Assembly: GCF_900497805.2 (NCBI RefSeq)
Contig: NW_020946557.1
Span: 2,066,401-2,130,400, forward strand
DNA length: 64,000 bases
Direction: 5' to 3'
Origin: Vombatus ursinus
Lineage: Eukaryota > Chordata > Mammalia > Diprotodontia > Vombatidae
Part shown: in pieces, positions 1 to 11,555 of the stretch
Position numbering within the stretch: the first letter of the stretch is position 1
Layout: the number at the start of each line of letters is the position of its first letter
Program-made: the position numbers and the translations under genes
The notes under the pieces: generated by a model
What the model saw: only the letters and a program-made list of their open reading frames with translations
The model's database searches: none
What the model was told of the DNA's origin: nothing

Positions 1-965
1 CAGCTATCAAAAATGACAAATGCTAGAGGGAAAAAAGGGAAAAATAGGTACACTAATAAACTGTTGGTAGAGTTGTGAACTGATCCAACCATTCTGTAGG
101 AAAAATTGTAGGAAAAACTATGTCCAAAGGACTATCAAACTCTGTATACCCTTTGACCAGCAATACCACTACTAGACCTGTACCCCCAAAGATATCAAAG
201 TAAAAAGAAAAGGACCTATATGTACAAAAATATTTATAGCAGTTCTTTTTGTGGTGGCAAAGAATTGGAAATTGAGTTGATGCTCATTAATCACGGAATG
301 GCTGAACAAGTTGGGCATATGTATATGACAGAGTACTATTATGCTATAAGAAGTGATGAGGAGTTGGTTTCAGAAAAATCGTGGCAAGTCATATATGAAC
401 AAAGTAAAGCAAAGTGAAGTGAGAATGAACACTTATATGAGTACTTAATTATATGAGCAAAGTGAAGTGAGAAGAATTGGGAGATCATTATGCATAGTAA
501 CAGCAATGTTGCAGTGATGATCAGCTGTGAAAGATTTAACTAATCTTATCAATACAGTGATCCAAGATAATTCTAAAGGACTCATAATGAAAAAAAAATG
601 CTATCCACCTCCCAGAGAGAGAACTGATGAATTCTGAGTACAAATTGAAGTATAGTTTTCTCACTTTGTTTTTTCTTTTTCTTTCTTTCCTTTCTTTCTT
701 TTTCTTTCTTTCTTTCTTTCTTTCTTCCTTTCTTTCTTTCTTCCTTTCTTTCTTTCTTTCTTTTTTTCCTTCTTTCCTTCCTTCCTTCCATCCTTTCATC
801 CTTTCTTTCTTATAATATGGCTAACATGGAAATGTGTTTTACATGATTTCACATGTATGATTAATTGAAATCATTTTGCTTGCTTTATCAGTAGGTAGGA
901 TAGGTGTGGGAGGGAGAGAGAATATAGAACTCAAAATTTAAAAGGAAAACAATGTTAAAAATAAA
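1..965 (+). mobile_element. L1 3' end (ORF2 C-terminus and 3' UTR), old copy
   Basis: This is the last part of L1 ORF2 followed by the 3' UTR. Positions 220-417 read the conserved ORF2 C-terminal block (SSSFCGGKELEIE, then a GMAEQV-like stretch) shared with the other L1 copies in this window. The start is cut by the window edge. The 3' UTR contains an expanded pyrimidine microsatellite (660-805), then a G-rich purine stretch near 908-925 and an AAATAAATAAAT tail near 960. Frames are broken and divergence from the younger copies is clear, so it is an old, inactive copy. Confidence 0.85.
660..805. repeat. (TTTC)n/(CCTT)n microsatellite
   Basis: An almost pure pyrimidine strand built of TTTC, then CCTT units, inside the L1 3' UTR. 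Its Lys/Glu- and Phe/Ser-rich open frames on both strands are an artefact of the repeat. Confidence 0.95.
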
Positions 966-2025
966 TAAATACATAATGGTTTTATCTTTTGAATAGCAGA
1001 TATCAGAATCCAGCTGTCTTCTGTTAAGACAGACATTAAAGGAATTTCAAAAAAAAAATCTGTGTTTCTTGTACTTTACTGCAAAGTTGCTTTCATTTTG
1101 TCATATTAACTCTTCCCCCAGTAATGTTTTTATCTCATTACCTGGCAATCTTCATGATGTCAGCTGCTAAGGAACTAGTGATGCAGAGTTCTTGCTGATC
1201 ATAGGTGATAGCTCTGCAAGCATGAATAATGGGTAGGGCTTTCACATAATAAAGCACAGTCAATAAAAATAAATAAATGGTGAATTTCTATGTGCTGGGG
1301 ACTGATTTAGGAAAATTAAAAATTGATTTTGCCCATATTAGTTATGTCTTCAATTCAATAAACCTTTGTTGAATAACTATTATATGCTGGGTATAATCAT
1401 TTTTAAAATTAGAAAAGACAATATACTTATTTCTTAAAAGCTCCTTTATACTTACTATCATCCTCTCATCCTCACCTCTCTCCACCCCAGCTTTCTGAGA
1501 GAACTTTGTTGTATTAAAAGAATAACTCACACTGATAAAGCACTATAAGGCCAGGAACTTTAGGTGGAGTAGAGGGAAAAAGGGAGATGTCATATCATAG
1601 CTGTGACACACAGGATGTGCAATGGCTGGGGAAAGGAGTGTGGGGGATAGAGAGGGGATGGCAAACATTTACAAATCTGTGATGCAATTTGAGAATGTCA
1701 GGAAGTAGCTTATTTATCCTGAAGAGATAAAGAGACCATCCTGGTCTAAACCTGAGGAACTACTGATGAGTATGGTTATACTATTTCTTCTCTCTGTTCT
1801 ATATTGAGGCATGAAGTCTGGACCAACTTCAATCTTGGGAAACATGCCACTATTGAGGCAGGACAGGAGACTTTTTATCATGCTTTTTGGTTTGTTAAGT
1901 CCCCACACTGGTACCCCAGGACAGTCTTATTTATAGATCACGTCTATGAATTCCCCCAAAAATGATGGTAGTAAAAGAAAAAAAGGTACTTGATTTATAA
2001 TATACATTAGATATTGGGTAAGTAA
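966..2025. other. No gene seen; anonymous AT-rich DNA
   Basis: No recognisable coding region. A short stretch near 1345-1400 resembles the terminal L2 motif (AATAAACCTTTGTTGAATAA), too short to call firmly. Confidence 0.5.
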
Positions 2026-2276
2026 GGCAGCTAGGTGGCACAGTGGATAGAATGCTGGGCCTGGATTAAGGAAGACTCATCTTCTTGGGTTCAGATCTGT
2101 CCTCAGACACTTACTAGCTATGTGAACCTGGGCAAGTCACTTAACCTGGTTTATCTCAGTTTCTTCATCTGTAAAATGAGCTGGAGAAGGAAATGGAAAA
2201 CTACTCCAGCATCTTTATCAAGAAAACCCCAAATGAAATCTAGAAGTATTAGACACAACTGAAAAATGACTGAACA
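2026..2276 (+). mobile_element. Mar1-type CORE-SINE with RTE/Bov-B-like tail
   Basis: The head is tRNA-derived with recognisable A and B box regions (GGCACAGTGGATAGAATGCT, then GGTTCAGATCTG). The middle has the GTGACC-TGGGCAAGTCACTTAACC core and the CATCTGTAAAATGAGCTGG segment. The tail (CTAGAAGTATTAGACACAACT, then GACTGAACAAC) resembles the 3' end of Bov-B/RTE LINEs, as published for Mar1. No clear TSD was found. It is a full-length but mutated copy. Confidence 0.85.
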
Positions 2277-3284
2277 ACATATGGGTCAGGTAAATTATCC
2301 TTATGCATAAAATAAAAGCTAAACATTGGACCTTCACAAATATGTATTCAACAAAAATGTACTTAAAACAAGATCAAATGATAAATCTTGTTGCAATCTA
2401 CTGAGAGGCTAATACTTAAAATTTGTTGGAACATAAATCAATTTGTATAAGTGCCAATCAGACGTTTTACATTTTGTCCTGGTACTGCACTGCCCACACC
2501 ACTCCGATAGATGTAACAGATAACCTTGGGTCATTATTTCTGTTGCTGGTAACCTTCTCAATGCATAATAGCTTCCTGCTGCCAGGCCTCTCCTGCCTCC
2601 TCCACCACCAACCACTCCTCTAATTGGATCCAGAAATCTGGACATCTTGAACTCACAAAGTGACCTCTATGCATATATACATATACATCAAAGACCATAT
2701 TCTGTCACCTGCCTAGGAGTGGAAATACAAAGCAGAAAAAGCCAGCAGAGGCCCAGACACAAGCTTGCCTAGCTAAGTCCATGCTCCATGTCTAAGTGAT
2801 GGTAGAATGGGGGAGAGGGAACCATCTGTCCCCTAATTCTCTGCATAGGCGATAAAAAGGCAAAGAGAATTTGCCACACAGAAAAGTCATACCCCATAAG
2901 CCTGAACCAACACTCTTCTTTTAGCTGATATAACCCCTGTTCATTGCAGCTATCATGTGTTCGAAGGGTTGATTAAGGTTTGTTGTCCTATGCTAAAATT
3001 AGAGGTCTTTTCAACATTGGGCCACTAATGGCTGAAAGCAGGTCTTAAAGAGATGAAGTAGACAATGGACAAAAAAAAAAAATTGTACCTCTGGTTATGC
3101 AATGGGATGGCAACTCCGTATGGTGGGATAACACATGATATACTGTGCATGGAATGACCTATGGATTATAGGAAGACTACATTCTGATGGGTATGCTAGA
3201 GCAAGAGAGAATTAGGAGTATGATTAAGAGTATGAGATTAAAGAGTATGTTCATTGTAAGAATTTTCCAAGTGTAAATATGAAA
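2277..3284. other. No gene seen; one short unassigned frame
   Basis: Mostly anonymous DNA. A minus-strand open frame at 2409-2645 begins MSRFLDP and has a Gly/Arg-rich stretch. It matches nothing I recognise and is reported as a finding only. Confidence 0.4.
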
Positions 3285-3425
3285 AGGAAGCCTAGGGCAC
3301 TGGATTGAGTGCTGGCCTTGCTATCATATCTAGGTTCATATCTTGTTCATATCATATCCAGGACCCAGGTTCAAATCTTGCTTCTGACATTAATTTTGTA
3401 GCTAGAACCAGTTAAATTGAGTTTC
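3285..3425 (+). mobile_element. Degraded tRNA-derived SINE fragment
   Basis: Contains a SINE head (GGCACTGGATTGAGTGCTGG) and a B-box-like CCCAGGTTCAAATCTTG, separated by a partly duplicated segment rich in TTCATATC and CATATC. The 3' core and tail are missing. Confidence 0.5.
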
Positions 3426-3769
3426 AGGTAGTACTCTCAATTGTAATTTATTGAGATATAATCTGTTTTGCATATGGTTTAAATCACTGGTTCTCAGTAA
3501 GTAGAATGATTAACACAAAGTATTCCAGGGCAAGTGTGGTGGTGCAACAAACCCTTTCCTAAGTGTTGAGATCTGATCTGAGAGAAACTGAACAAGCTGG
3601 GTAGAGCAGTAGTAACTTGACTCCTGCTTACACACCTGTGCTCTTATGGAAGGTAAATAACAGCAAAGGAAGCTATTATAATAAGCTATTAAACAAAGTT
3701 ATGTCTCAGAAGGGGGATTACTGAGTGAACTAGATTATGGAGTTTTCATGACAGTATGGTAATACTAAG

Positions 3770-3850
3770 GTTGACAAAGATCTTTCCTTACAACAGCCCT
3801 ATGAGGTTGGTAGTTCCAAGATTACTATGCTCATTTTAGGAGCCAAGAGC
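3770..3850 (-). mobile_element. MIR fragment
   Basis: Matches the complement of the MIR 3' half: CAGCCCTATGAGGTTGGTAG then TATGCTCATTTTAGGAG. Confidence 0.55.
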
Positions 3851-3854
3851 TTAG

Positions 3855-4090
3855 AAAGCAGGATGTAGTAGTGGATTGGCAGCTGGCCAAGCAAGACCTG
3901 AGTTCAAGTTCAGTCTCTGACACATATTTTCTATGTGACCTTGGACAAATACCTTAACATCTCAGTGCCTCAGATAACTGTAAAACAATAAGTTACAGAG
4001 AAGGTGCTGACCTACATTGGGAGAGGATACTGTTTCTTGTGAGCTCCCTAATCCACTGAAATCATAGGTTCCATCCCAATCCTCCACTTC
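3855..4090 (+). mobile_element. Marsupial tRNA-derived SINE, long-tail type
   Basis: SINE head at 3860-3925 (GACCTGAGTTCAAGTTCAGT is the B-box region) and core (CTATGTGACCTTGGACAAAT). A tail follows (GTTACAGAGAAGGTGCTGAC, and a CACTGAAATCATAGGTTCC end) that differs from the RTE-like tail at 2,200-2,276. I recognise it as a marsupial SINE tail but cannot name the subfamily. Confidence 0.6.
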
Positions 4091-4674
4091 TAAGGCTTAC
4101 AGAATTAAAACTCAAAGAAATTAGATCCAACAATTTGTTCTTCTGAGTCCAAGATAATCTAGCAGTATTTCTCTAGCACTGTACTAAAGGAGGAAAGAAA
4201 TTGAAGGTCCTCACAAAGCAAATTATTTTTAATGAAACCAAGAGCTCAATTTTGGGGTAAAAGCTTCCTGCTAGAAGTTGATTCAAAACAGAATGTTTAA
4301 TTTGATTTCGACAGCTAGCTACCACTTATCACCTCAGGGACTGACCTCCCAGCTTGAGACAACAAAGTCTGGAATGAAGTCAAAATCATCTGAAGTCAAT
4401 TAAGTCTTTGCATGAGTTAGTTACTTGAGGGAATCTGCAGTTGTGGAAGAAGCTTGTCCTTGACCTTATCATCCTGAAGCTGTTCTTCTTGGGTTACTAA
4501 GCCTATCTAATGCTAATATTTAAATGGCAGAATTGTTAAAGTACTTTATAAAGAACAATTCATAATGGTTGAGGTTTTAAAATTTTTTAAATACATATAT
4601 AAAGCCATCTGAAAGCTAACCTAAATATGACTGTCCCTAAATTTGAAGATGTAATTGATATTTAAAAATAACAT
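4091..4674. other. No gene seen
   Basis: Anonymous AT-rich DNA without recognisable repeats or coding signal. Confidence 0.5.
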
Positions 4675-5225
4675 ATTTCCATATTAGTCATGTTGTGAAA
4701 AAAGAAATAGAACAAAAGAAAAAAACACAAAAAATTAAGAAAGTGAAAATAGTAAGCTTTGATTTGCATTCAGACTCCAACAGTTCTTTCTCTGGATGTG
4801 GATAACACTTTCCATCATTAGTCCTTTGGAATTGTCTTGGAAGCAATTGTCATTGCTGAGAAGAGCTAAGTCAATCATAGTTGATCATTGCACAATGTTG
4901 CTGTTACTGGGTACAATGTTCTCCTGGTTCTACTCATTTCACTTTGCATCAGTTCATGTAAGTCTTTCCAGATTTTTCTGAAATCTGCCTGCTTGTCATT
5001 TATTATGAAATAATAATATTTCATTATATCTACATATACCATAATTTGTCCAGCCATTCCCTAATTGATGGGTAACCCCTCAATTTCCAATTCTTTGCCA
5101 CCACAAGAAGAGCTGCTATAAATATGTTTGTACACCTGAGTCCTTTTTCCCATTTTTATGATCTTTCTGGGATATAGACCTAGTAGTGGTATTATAATTG
5201 ATGTTTTAAAACATTCAAACCAGTC
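4675..5225 (-). mobile_element. L1 3' end fragment, old copy
   Basis: Read on the minus strand it is the L1 ORF2 C-terminus and 3' UTR. Landmarks on the plus strand are CATATTAGTCATGTTGTGAA (3' UTR), CATTTCACTTTGCATCAG, CAATTTCCAATTCTTTGCC and the GGATATAGACCTAGTAGTGG motif, which encodes the conserved Pro-Leu-Leu-Gly-like block. It is 5'-truncated and broken. Confidence 0.85.
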
Positions 5226-6594
5226 AGCCATTCTCAATCACAGTGGACTGGTTCAGGTCAAAGAGGGCTGACTGGTCTTCTTTCTATATTTCTCTTAAAC
5301 TGTGGAATGGTACCAAAGGGCCAAAGGAACGATAGAAAGTAACTGAAATAAAAAGTTAAAGATAGATGTTGAAAAAGTTACAAAAAGCAAGCTTGACTAC
5401 AAAGAAGAGATATGAGAAGATACCCCACTCCGACACTTTAAAGAGTCCACTGATGCAGAGCATTGGATGTAATTTCACATTTCTTAAGATACTGACTAGT
5501 TTTACCTAATTTGTTTTCTCTTTTTACTTTTTCTTTTTTAATTTTTTTTATAAGGGATGGCTCTTGGGGGGTAGATACAGGCAGTGTAAAAAAAAGATAT
5601 ATATTCATTCTATTTAAAAAAACCTAAATGATGCTTTTTTCAGTTTAATTGAAGAAGTTTTTGATCCTCTCGATAAAGTATTTTTGAAACTGTTTTATCA
5701 TCCCTTTCTTGAACTTGATAATGATCCCTTGATTTAAAAGATGAAGTGGTATCTTTATTGTGACCTGACCAAAATAAAGAGTATTCAAAGAGCCGGAATG
5801 AATGCTAATTTTCCAGCCAGGCAAAATTATGCAAGGTTTCTTCCCTTTCAAAGACCTTTCACAGTGGTGTGTTGCCCCTCCCCCATCACTATCCCAGTTT
5901 TCTTTGCTCTGACTACAGTTTTTTCTAGTGAAATCATTTAGTTGTTGCTTCCCTTAGAACAAAAAAGGCCTTATTAGTTCTAATTCAAATTCTTTGTACT
6001 CCTTATGGAGAAAGTATGTACTGGTTGAGTTTTTTCTATTAAAAATTGGAAAAATGAAAAGAACTTTCAAGACTTTTTCAATAAATTTGCAAAACTTCCC
6101 AAATTCAGGAAACCAGAAGATGAACAAAATAAATCTGTAAAGCACACGAGCCCCCTAGCCTCTTCTCCTTTTAAAATCTGCATGCTTACCTCAGAGATTT
6201 GTACAAGAATCTGAATTTGAAACTTAGGGGTTAATAAATTTCATCTTCTGTGTTAATCTGTACAAGTAACACAGGCTAATGCTTACTGAGTGTGGCAACT
6301 CAAGCTTTGCTGCATCCAAAGATTCAAGTGTGGCACTAGACACAGACAATGGGATAAAGGGATAGAGAAGGAGGAATATAAGCAGATAATAGGAAAAGGA
6401 AACCCTTCCTCTGCTTGACATTTTGTTATTGTGACTATTGGTGCAGGAACAACAGAGATATGAGGGAAAGGAAGGAATTATTTTTACTTTAATGAACATA
6501 CACTTTGAAATCAGAAATAAAGTTTGGAGTTTTGATGGGAGATACAATAAAACACTTCCTACGTACAGATTACCTATCTCTATAATCAATCTGT
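5226..6594. other. No gene seen
   Basis: No supported gene. The longest frame, 129 codons on the minus strand at 6224-6613, looks hydrophobic by composition only, is not homologous to anything I recognise, and partly overlaps the MIR tail. An unassigned Lys-rich minus-strand frame at 5645-5851 is equally weak. Confidence 0.5.
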
Positions 6595-6715
6595 ATGATG
6601 TTTGGCAAGTCATGGAGCTCTCTGGGCCTCAATTTCTTCAACAATAAAAAGTGTGGGTTGGACAGGATACCCTTGAAAAATCTTTTCCATCTTTAAGTAT
6701 ATGATCCTATGATCT
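6595..6715 (+). mobile_element. MIR/CORE-SINE 3' half
   Basis: Typical order: TTTGGCAAGTCA, GGGCCTCAATTTCTTC, then GGTTGGACAGGATACCC and the CTATGATCTAT end. Confidence 0.7.
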
Positions 6716-7369
6716 ATCTCTTACACTTACTACCTTCAAAAGAAATAAAATATGATGATTTTATTATATTTTAGCTATATATTGGTTAGGATTTATAGGC
6801 AATGTTACATTGTTTCAAGACCAAGTCAGAAAATAATGTGTAGGTTTAGGGAAGGAAGGGATGTGAGGGTGAGAAGAAAAGAAATATCCCTATTTTTGCC
6901 TTAGCAGAGCAATTTTGACTAATGCATTTGGTTCTGGCAGTCAATCATTTATAGCAATTCACACATTGTAGGTGACTAACTTTAACATTCTACTAGGAAG
7001 AAACCATGAGTGGAGAAATTTACTTTGAGATTGAAAGCAGAAATGGAAAAACGATTAATCTCTTAAGTGATCACACAGACTAAATTTTGTAAAGGAGTCC
7101 CAGAGGGAACACCCAGAGTTATTATTAGATTCAGCTCTCTGCCCAGACCAGCAGTGGAGGATCTTGGGGCCCAGAACCCTAAGGATGAGATTCCCAAAGC
7201 AAGAAAGCAATGCAGGAAACATTCCCAGGAGGGCTGGAATCATAGACTCAATCTCTATTGCTCTCAACTTAGTCATCAGTTCTCAGGTTTTCCAGAGTAG
7301 ATCAGTAGAAGAATGACTAAACAGACAAAAATAAAGAGTTATTATAAGGCTAGTCATGCCCAAGACTAC
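6716..7369. other. No gene seen
   Basis: No supported gene. It may hold the decayed 5' region of the neighbouring HAL1-like element, but I could not match it. Confidence 0.4.
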
Positions 7370-8965
7370 TCAGAAGAGGAGAATAACTCCAAAATACAAT
7401 CAAAGCCTCAAAGAAAAACCTAGTTTGTTCACAAGATCAATTAGATTTCCTAAGAGAAATTATGCAGTTAAAAAAATCAGTTTTGAAATATTATAAATGA
7501 AATGAGAATAATAGAGAAAAATAGGGAAAAATGGGAACTGTGAAAGAAAGATTTGGAAAGAGTATTAATAGTTTGGCATGTGAGGTCCAAAATGTTAACC
7601 AAGTAACAGATACTTTAAAAATTATAATGGGCCAAACAAATTTAATGATTACATTGGACAACAATATTTTTTTAAAAGTCAAGTTTAAAAATATTAATAA
7701 AATAAAAGTATCTTATATAAAAAAAAACTGATCCAGAATGTAGATCAATGAAAGGCAATTTAAGAATCACTGAAGTACATGAAAGTCATAACTAAAAAAG
7801 ACCCTAAATATCATTTTTCATGGAGGACAAGGGCCTAGATCTCTTCAATCCATAGTACAAAGTAAAAGTAGAAAAAGTCTGCTGATCACATCCTGAAAGA
7901 AATTCCAAAATGAAAACTCCAAGCAATATCATAGACAAAATCCAGAGCTTCCATGTCAAGGAAAAAATATTACAAGTAGCCAGAAAGAATGATTTCAAAT
8001 ATCAACGAACCACATTCAACATCACTCATGATGTAGCAGTTAACACTTTGAAAACATGGAGAGCATGGAACACAACATTTGTGAAGTCAAGTTATAAGTT
8101 TATAACCAAAGATAATTTACTCACCAAAACTGAATATTATCCTACATGTTTATAAGGGGAAGGGAGAATGGACCTTTAATGAAACAAAGGACTTCCAATC
8201 AGTCTTTATGAAAAACACCAGAGCTGAGTAGGTACTTTGAAATAAAAATATAGGAGTAAAAAAAAATACACACAAGTAAATGCAAGTGATCATTTAGAAA
8301 GACTTTGTAAGGATGAAGTGTTTGCATTCTAATGGTAAGGAAGCTTGTGATTAAGCATCCCCTGAGGACCATACTGTTCAGACAGGTCATAGAGAGAATC
8401 AACTAAGATAAAGGTCTTGACAGTGATTTTTGTTATATTGACATAATTTCAATAGAAGAAAGGAAAGTGAGAAAGAGAAAACATACACAGGGAAGAAATG
8501 GAAAAGAATGCAGAGGAAACATCTCGTATAATTAAGGGTACACAAGTAGAAGTCTATAGAAAGCAGGAAGGGGTGAAAGGAGTGGGTGTCACTTGAACTT
8601 CATTTTGAACTGACACAGAGTGAAGTGAGCAGAAACAGAACTGTTTCTTTTTCTCTAACAACAGTGTAAAAATAAAGAATTCTGAGACTTAAGAATTTTG
8701 ATCAATAAAGTAATTAATAAAATAGCAATGATTCCAGAGGACTAACAATTTAAAATACTGCTCACCTCCTGACAGAGGTAAGTGCAGAGTAAGAAACACA
8801 ATTTGGGACATGGCCCATGTGAGGATTTGTTTTCTTTGACTGAATTTGTTGCAGGGAATTTGTTTCTGTTTTTTTTTCCTTTCCCCCCAGTGGGAAAGAG
8901 GGGGAGTGGGAGATAAAGTGCATAGATGTTCGTTCATTGAAAAAAATCATTAAAAATAAAAGACA
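7370..8965 (+). mobile_element. Old HAL1-like element (L1 ORF1 without ORF2)
   Basis: An L1 ORF1 relic is followed almost directly by an L1-type 3' end. At 7910-8155 the frame starting MKTPSNIIDK aligns with the ORF1 C-terminal domain of younger copies here (compare MKMPRNIIAKFQ in L1-E), including the ILQVARKNDFKYQ block. It is followed by an inter-ORF-spacer-like region (8283-8345). Then comes a short ORF2-C-terminus-like scrap (GAGTGAAGTGAGCAGAAACA, 8622-8641) and a 3' UTR with TTTGGGACATGGCCCATGTG, a G-rich stretch (8886-8910) and an A-rich end. No endonuclease or reverse transcriptase lies between. That is the layout known for HAL1 (half-L1) elements in therians. ORF1 is broken in several places, so the copy is old. 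Confidence 0.7.
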
Positions 8966-9969
8966 TAAAAATGAAAGAACTTTAGCTGCAGCATGATAGA
9001 TTTGGTTCCAGTCCCCCTCCCTTTAATATTATAGACAAAACAATCAGTTGCCAAGGAAGCTGAATACTACTTTAAATGAATGAAAGGAGGCTGCGAAGTT
9101 ATTTCATTCAGTGATGGTTTACTCAAAAAACTTGTGCTGGAAAGGTAATTTGATTGAATTTGTGGGAAATGTTGCCGTGTGCACCACTGACTGGCAAATT
9201 TAAATGAAAACCTTAGGTTGTTCCTTATACATTCTTGAAAAAATGTCAGCTTAGTTGAGAAACACTTGTGGAGAAATTCAAAACAAGAAAATTTTAAAAA
9301 AAGCAATTTCTAGTCATAGGAAATATGTCTTTTTTTTTTCTTCAAGGAACATGAAGCATCAGGGAATCTTTTGGTAGAAAGCCTGGTTTCTGCATCCTCA
9401 AAATCAGGAACTTAAACAACAAATCTCCCTTCTCAGCTAGAAGGCTGGATCATGCTAACTAGAAAATTCAAAATCTTCCTTCTTCTACACAGCAGGCTGG
9501 GATTTAGAAACAGTGTTCTGAACTCTTTTTTTAAGCTACATACATGCACAGATCTACTACCACTAAGAGCCTTTGCTGTAAGTTGCCATCACCTGGTCTT
9601 GGGTAGAACAGAAGGAAAACTGCACATGGGCCTTCTTCCAGAACTCCCAGATATGCAGCTACACTCAGACTATATAGTGAAAGAGAAAAGATAATCCAGG
9701 AGACCAAGTGAACAACCGTTGCTTTTATAAACACCAGAAAGAGGCATGTGATTTTCCTTCAGCTGGTACTCAGGAGATAGCCCCAGTCTCTGAAATCCAA
9801 TCAATTGAACTTGCTCACATTCTGTGTAAAAACACCCTCTAGCTGCCACCAAACAAAGGGACATGCCTGGTAAGTTCATCAAGTTGATTAGAGACTTCTA
9901 ATTGATCAGTGACTCTCTAGATCACCCTCTCTTACAAATGCAAATGATACCTGCCAAGATTAGCTCCTT
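8966..9969. other. No gene seen
   Basis: No supported gene or repeat. Overlapping frames of 67-80 codons on both strands at 9452-9734 show no family resemblance. Confidence 0.45.
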
Positions 9970-10290
9970 CATTCATTCTGATTCATCAAACAGTTGATTA
10001 AGTGCCTAAACACCATGCTAACTGCTAAAGGAGAAAAACAATAGCAAAGATAATTAAGATTAACTTGCTGCCCTTAAGGAATTTATGAGTAGGAAAGACA
10101 AGACAGACCAATAACAAATATGTACTTTGAGATTGCTAAATAAAGACACAAATAAGAGTAAGTCACAGCAATAAATGCTTGATACTGATTGCAAAAATTG
10201 AAGGAAAAGTAGAGATCACTTCCAGTTTGGAGGTCAAGAAAGACTTCACAAAGGAAGTGCCATTTTTACCTGGGTCTTGAACGGTACCCT
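9970..10290 (-). mobile_element. L2 3' UTR fragment
   Basis: Complement of the L2 3' end: the terminal motif region (GTTGATTAAGTGCCTA with CACCATGCTAACTGCTAAAG), then the equivalents of the stretches around CCCTTAAGGAATTTATGAG and CAAAGGAAGTGCCATTTTTA. Strongly diverged. Confidence 0.6.
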
Positions 10291-10499
10291 AAAATGATTC
10301 CTGAAACAAGCACATCTCTGATGTTTCAGAATACAATCAATCTTCAAGGACCTGAACCAAATTGAAAAGCTAATCTTTTTCTATCCCTGGACAGTTGAAT
10401 AATGACAAGGAATAGGGACTGTACAGACCTATGATTTAATTGGGTGTAAGCAATTTCCTGGTGAGGAAATACACTCTATTGGTCATCACTGTCTTGACA

Positions 10500-10612
10500 A
10501 TTTATAATCCTAGAAACACTTTGAGAGCCAGCATGTATCAGAGGCAGAACTCAAACCTAAGTCTTGAGTCTGAGGCCCATCCTTTAACCACTCTACCATG
10601 CTGCCTTTTCCA
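10500..10612 (-). mobile_element. MIR/SINE fragment
   Basis: Reverse-strand MIR/tRNA-SINE order: GAGGCAGAACTCAAACCTAA then CTTTAACCACTCTACCATGC. Confidence 0.6.
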
Positions 10613-10889
10613 AATTATTAGAAGATTCAACATAATTTTCTTCACAGAACCATGGAATCTCAGAGTTGGAAGCCACCTCAGACTGAGAGCTCTAATACAT
10701 CTGACACCTGAATAGTAATCTCCTCTAGGACATTCTCAGCAAGTGGATATCCACCTAGCACTTGAAGACCTCTCATGCAGCAGGACATACTTCCAGATGC
10801 AGTCCATTCTAGTTCTGAATAGTTGTAATTGTAATTATTAGGGAGTTTGGGGCTCAAATATGCCTCTCCACAATTTCTATTGCTCTATT

Positions 10890-11105
10890 TTAATTTAATT
10901 TTTATTTTTTAAATTTAATTTATTTTATTCTGAACTTAAAGATAAAACAAACATTTCATAATATAGTAGAATAGAAAAAAGATGATTGTACATGAAACTG
11001 CAAATATATTATGTACAACTTGCTATTCCTTTTAAATATATAATGAAGTTATCATGTAACTTTTTCCCCCTTTTCCCCCCTCCCCTGCTCTATAGATGGC
11101 TACTC
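10890..11105. repeat. Unassigned interspersed repeat X
   Basis: A T-rich stretch, then an AAAACAAACATTTCATAATA segment and AATATATTATGTACAACTTG, ending in a C-rich run. It lies inside the L3 copy, which shows that it inserted. I believe it is a marsupial interspersed repeat but cannot assign a family. Confidence 0.45.
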
Positions 11106-11109
11106 TTTA

Positions 11110-11238
11110 CCCTTGTTGTTATTTTTGTTGTTGTTTATCCTCGAAGAAGACCATGACATCAAGGAGGTAATGGTGTGACATGCAAGTGAATTGGATTTAA
11201 GTGAGGGAGGGCTGACCATTACTTTTAATTCTGCTGAC
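11110..11238 (-). repeat. Unassigned repeat family Y, truncated copy
   Basis: Homologous in reverse to 22040-22345. Shared landmarks are GAAGAAGACCATGACATCA and AGTGAGGGAGGGCTGACC. It starts with a (GTT)n tract, which on the reverse strand is an (AAC)n tail of the kind seen on non-LTR retroposons. Confidence 0.6.
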
Positions 11239-11429
11239 TTAGACCAAGCAGAATAAGTCTAACTCTTATTTCACTTGACATTCCTGCACATACTTAAAGA
11301 AAACTATTGATTGTGTCCTCCTAAGTCTTCTCCTGGTTAGTCATTCCTAGTTCCTTCTCAAAAGGGCTATGTTAAGATCATTCAGTCAGTTATAGTTGGC
11401 AGGGAGGATTTGAAGTTATCAGGACTAAT

Positions 11430-11545
11430 CACCACATTTTACAAATGTTGAATCTTCAGTCCAAGGAGGTTAGGTGATTTTTCTAAAGTCATTTGGATAG
11501 AAAACATCAGAGCCTATCTTCAAAACTAGACTCCAAATCTAGTGC
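11430..11545 (-). mobile_element. MIR fragment, weak
   Basis: Reverse-strand MIR order: CATTTTACAAATGTTGAATC, CAAGGAGGTTAGGTGATTTT, CTAAAGTCATTTGGATAG, ACTAGACTCCAAATCTAGTG. Confidence 0.5.
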
Positions 11546-11555
11546 TCCTTATATT

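Larger units (their letters stand above)
10645..11365 (-). mobile_element. L3/CR1 LINE 3' end, split by later repeats
   Basis: 10645-10885 matches the complement of the L3/CR1 3' end (GGAATCTCAGAGTTGGAAGC, CACTTGAAGACCTCTCATGC). The match resumes at 11240-11365 (GACCAAGCAGAATAAGTCTA, CCTCCTAAGTCTTCTCCTGG), the next part of the same LINE. About 350 bp between them (10890-11238) belongs to two other repeats inserted later. Confidence 0.65.

Noticed and set aside
536-815. Lys/Glu-rich and Phe/Ser-rich frames
   Set aside because: They translate a (TTTC)n microsatellite.
2026-2100. tRNA genes in the SINE heads (also at 45153, 57980, 62745)
   Set aside because: A and B boxes are present, but the segments do not fold as full tRNAs and continue into SINE bodies.
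6224-6613. 129-codon minus-strand frame as a small membrane protein
   Set aside because: There is no homology or codon signal, no repeatable start context, and it overlaps MIR-like DNA; chance is likely.
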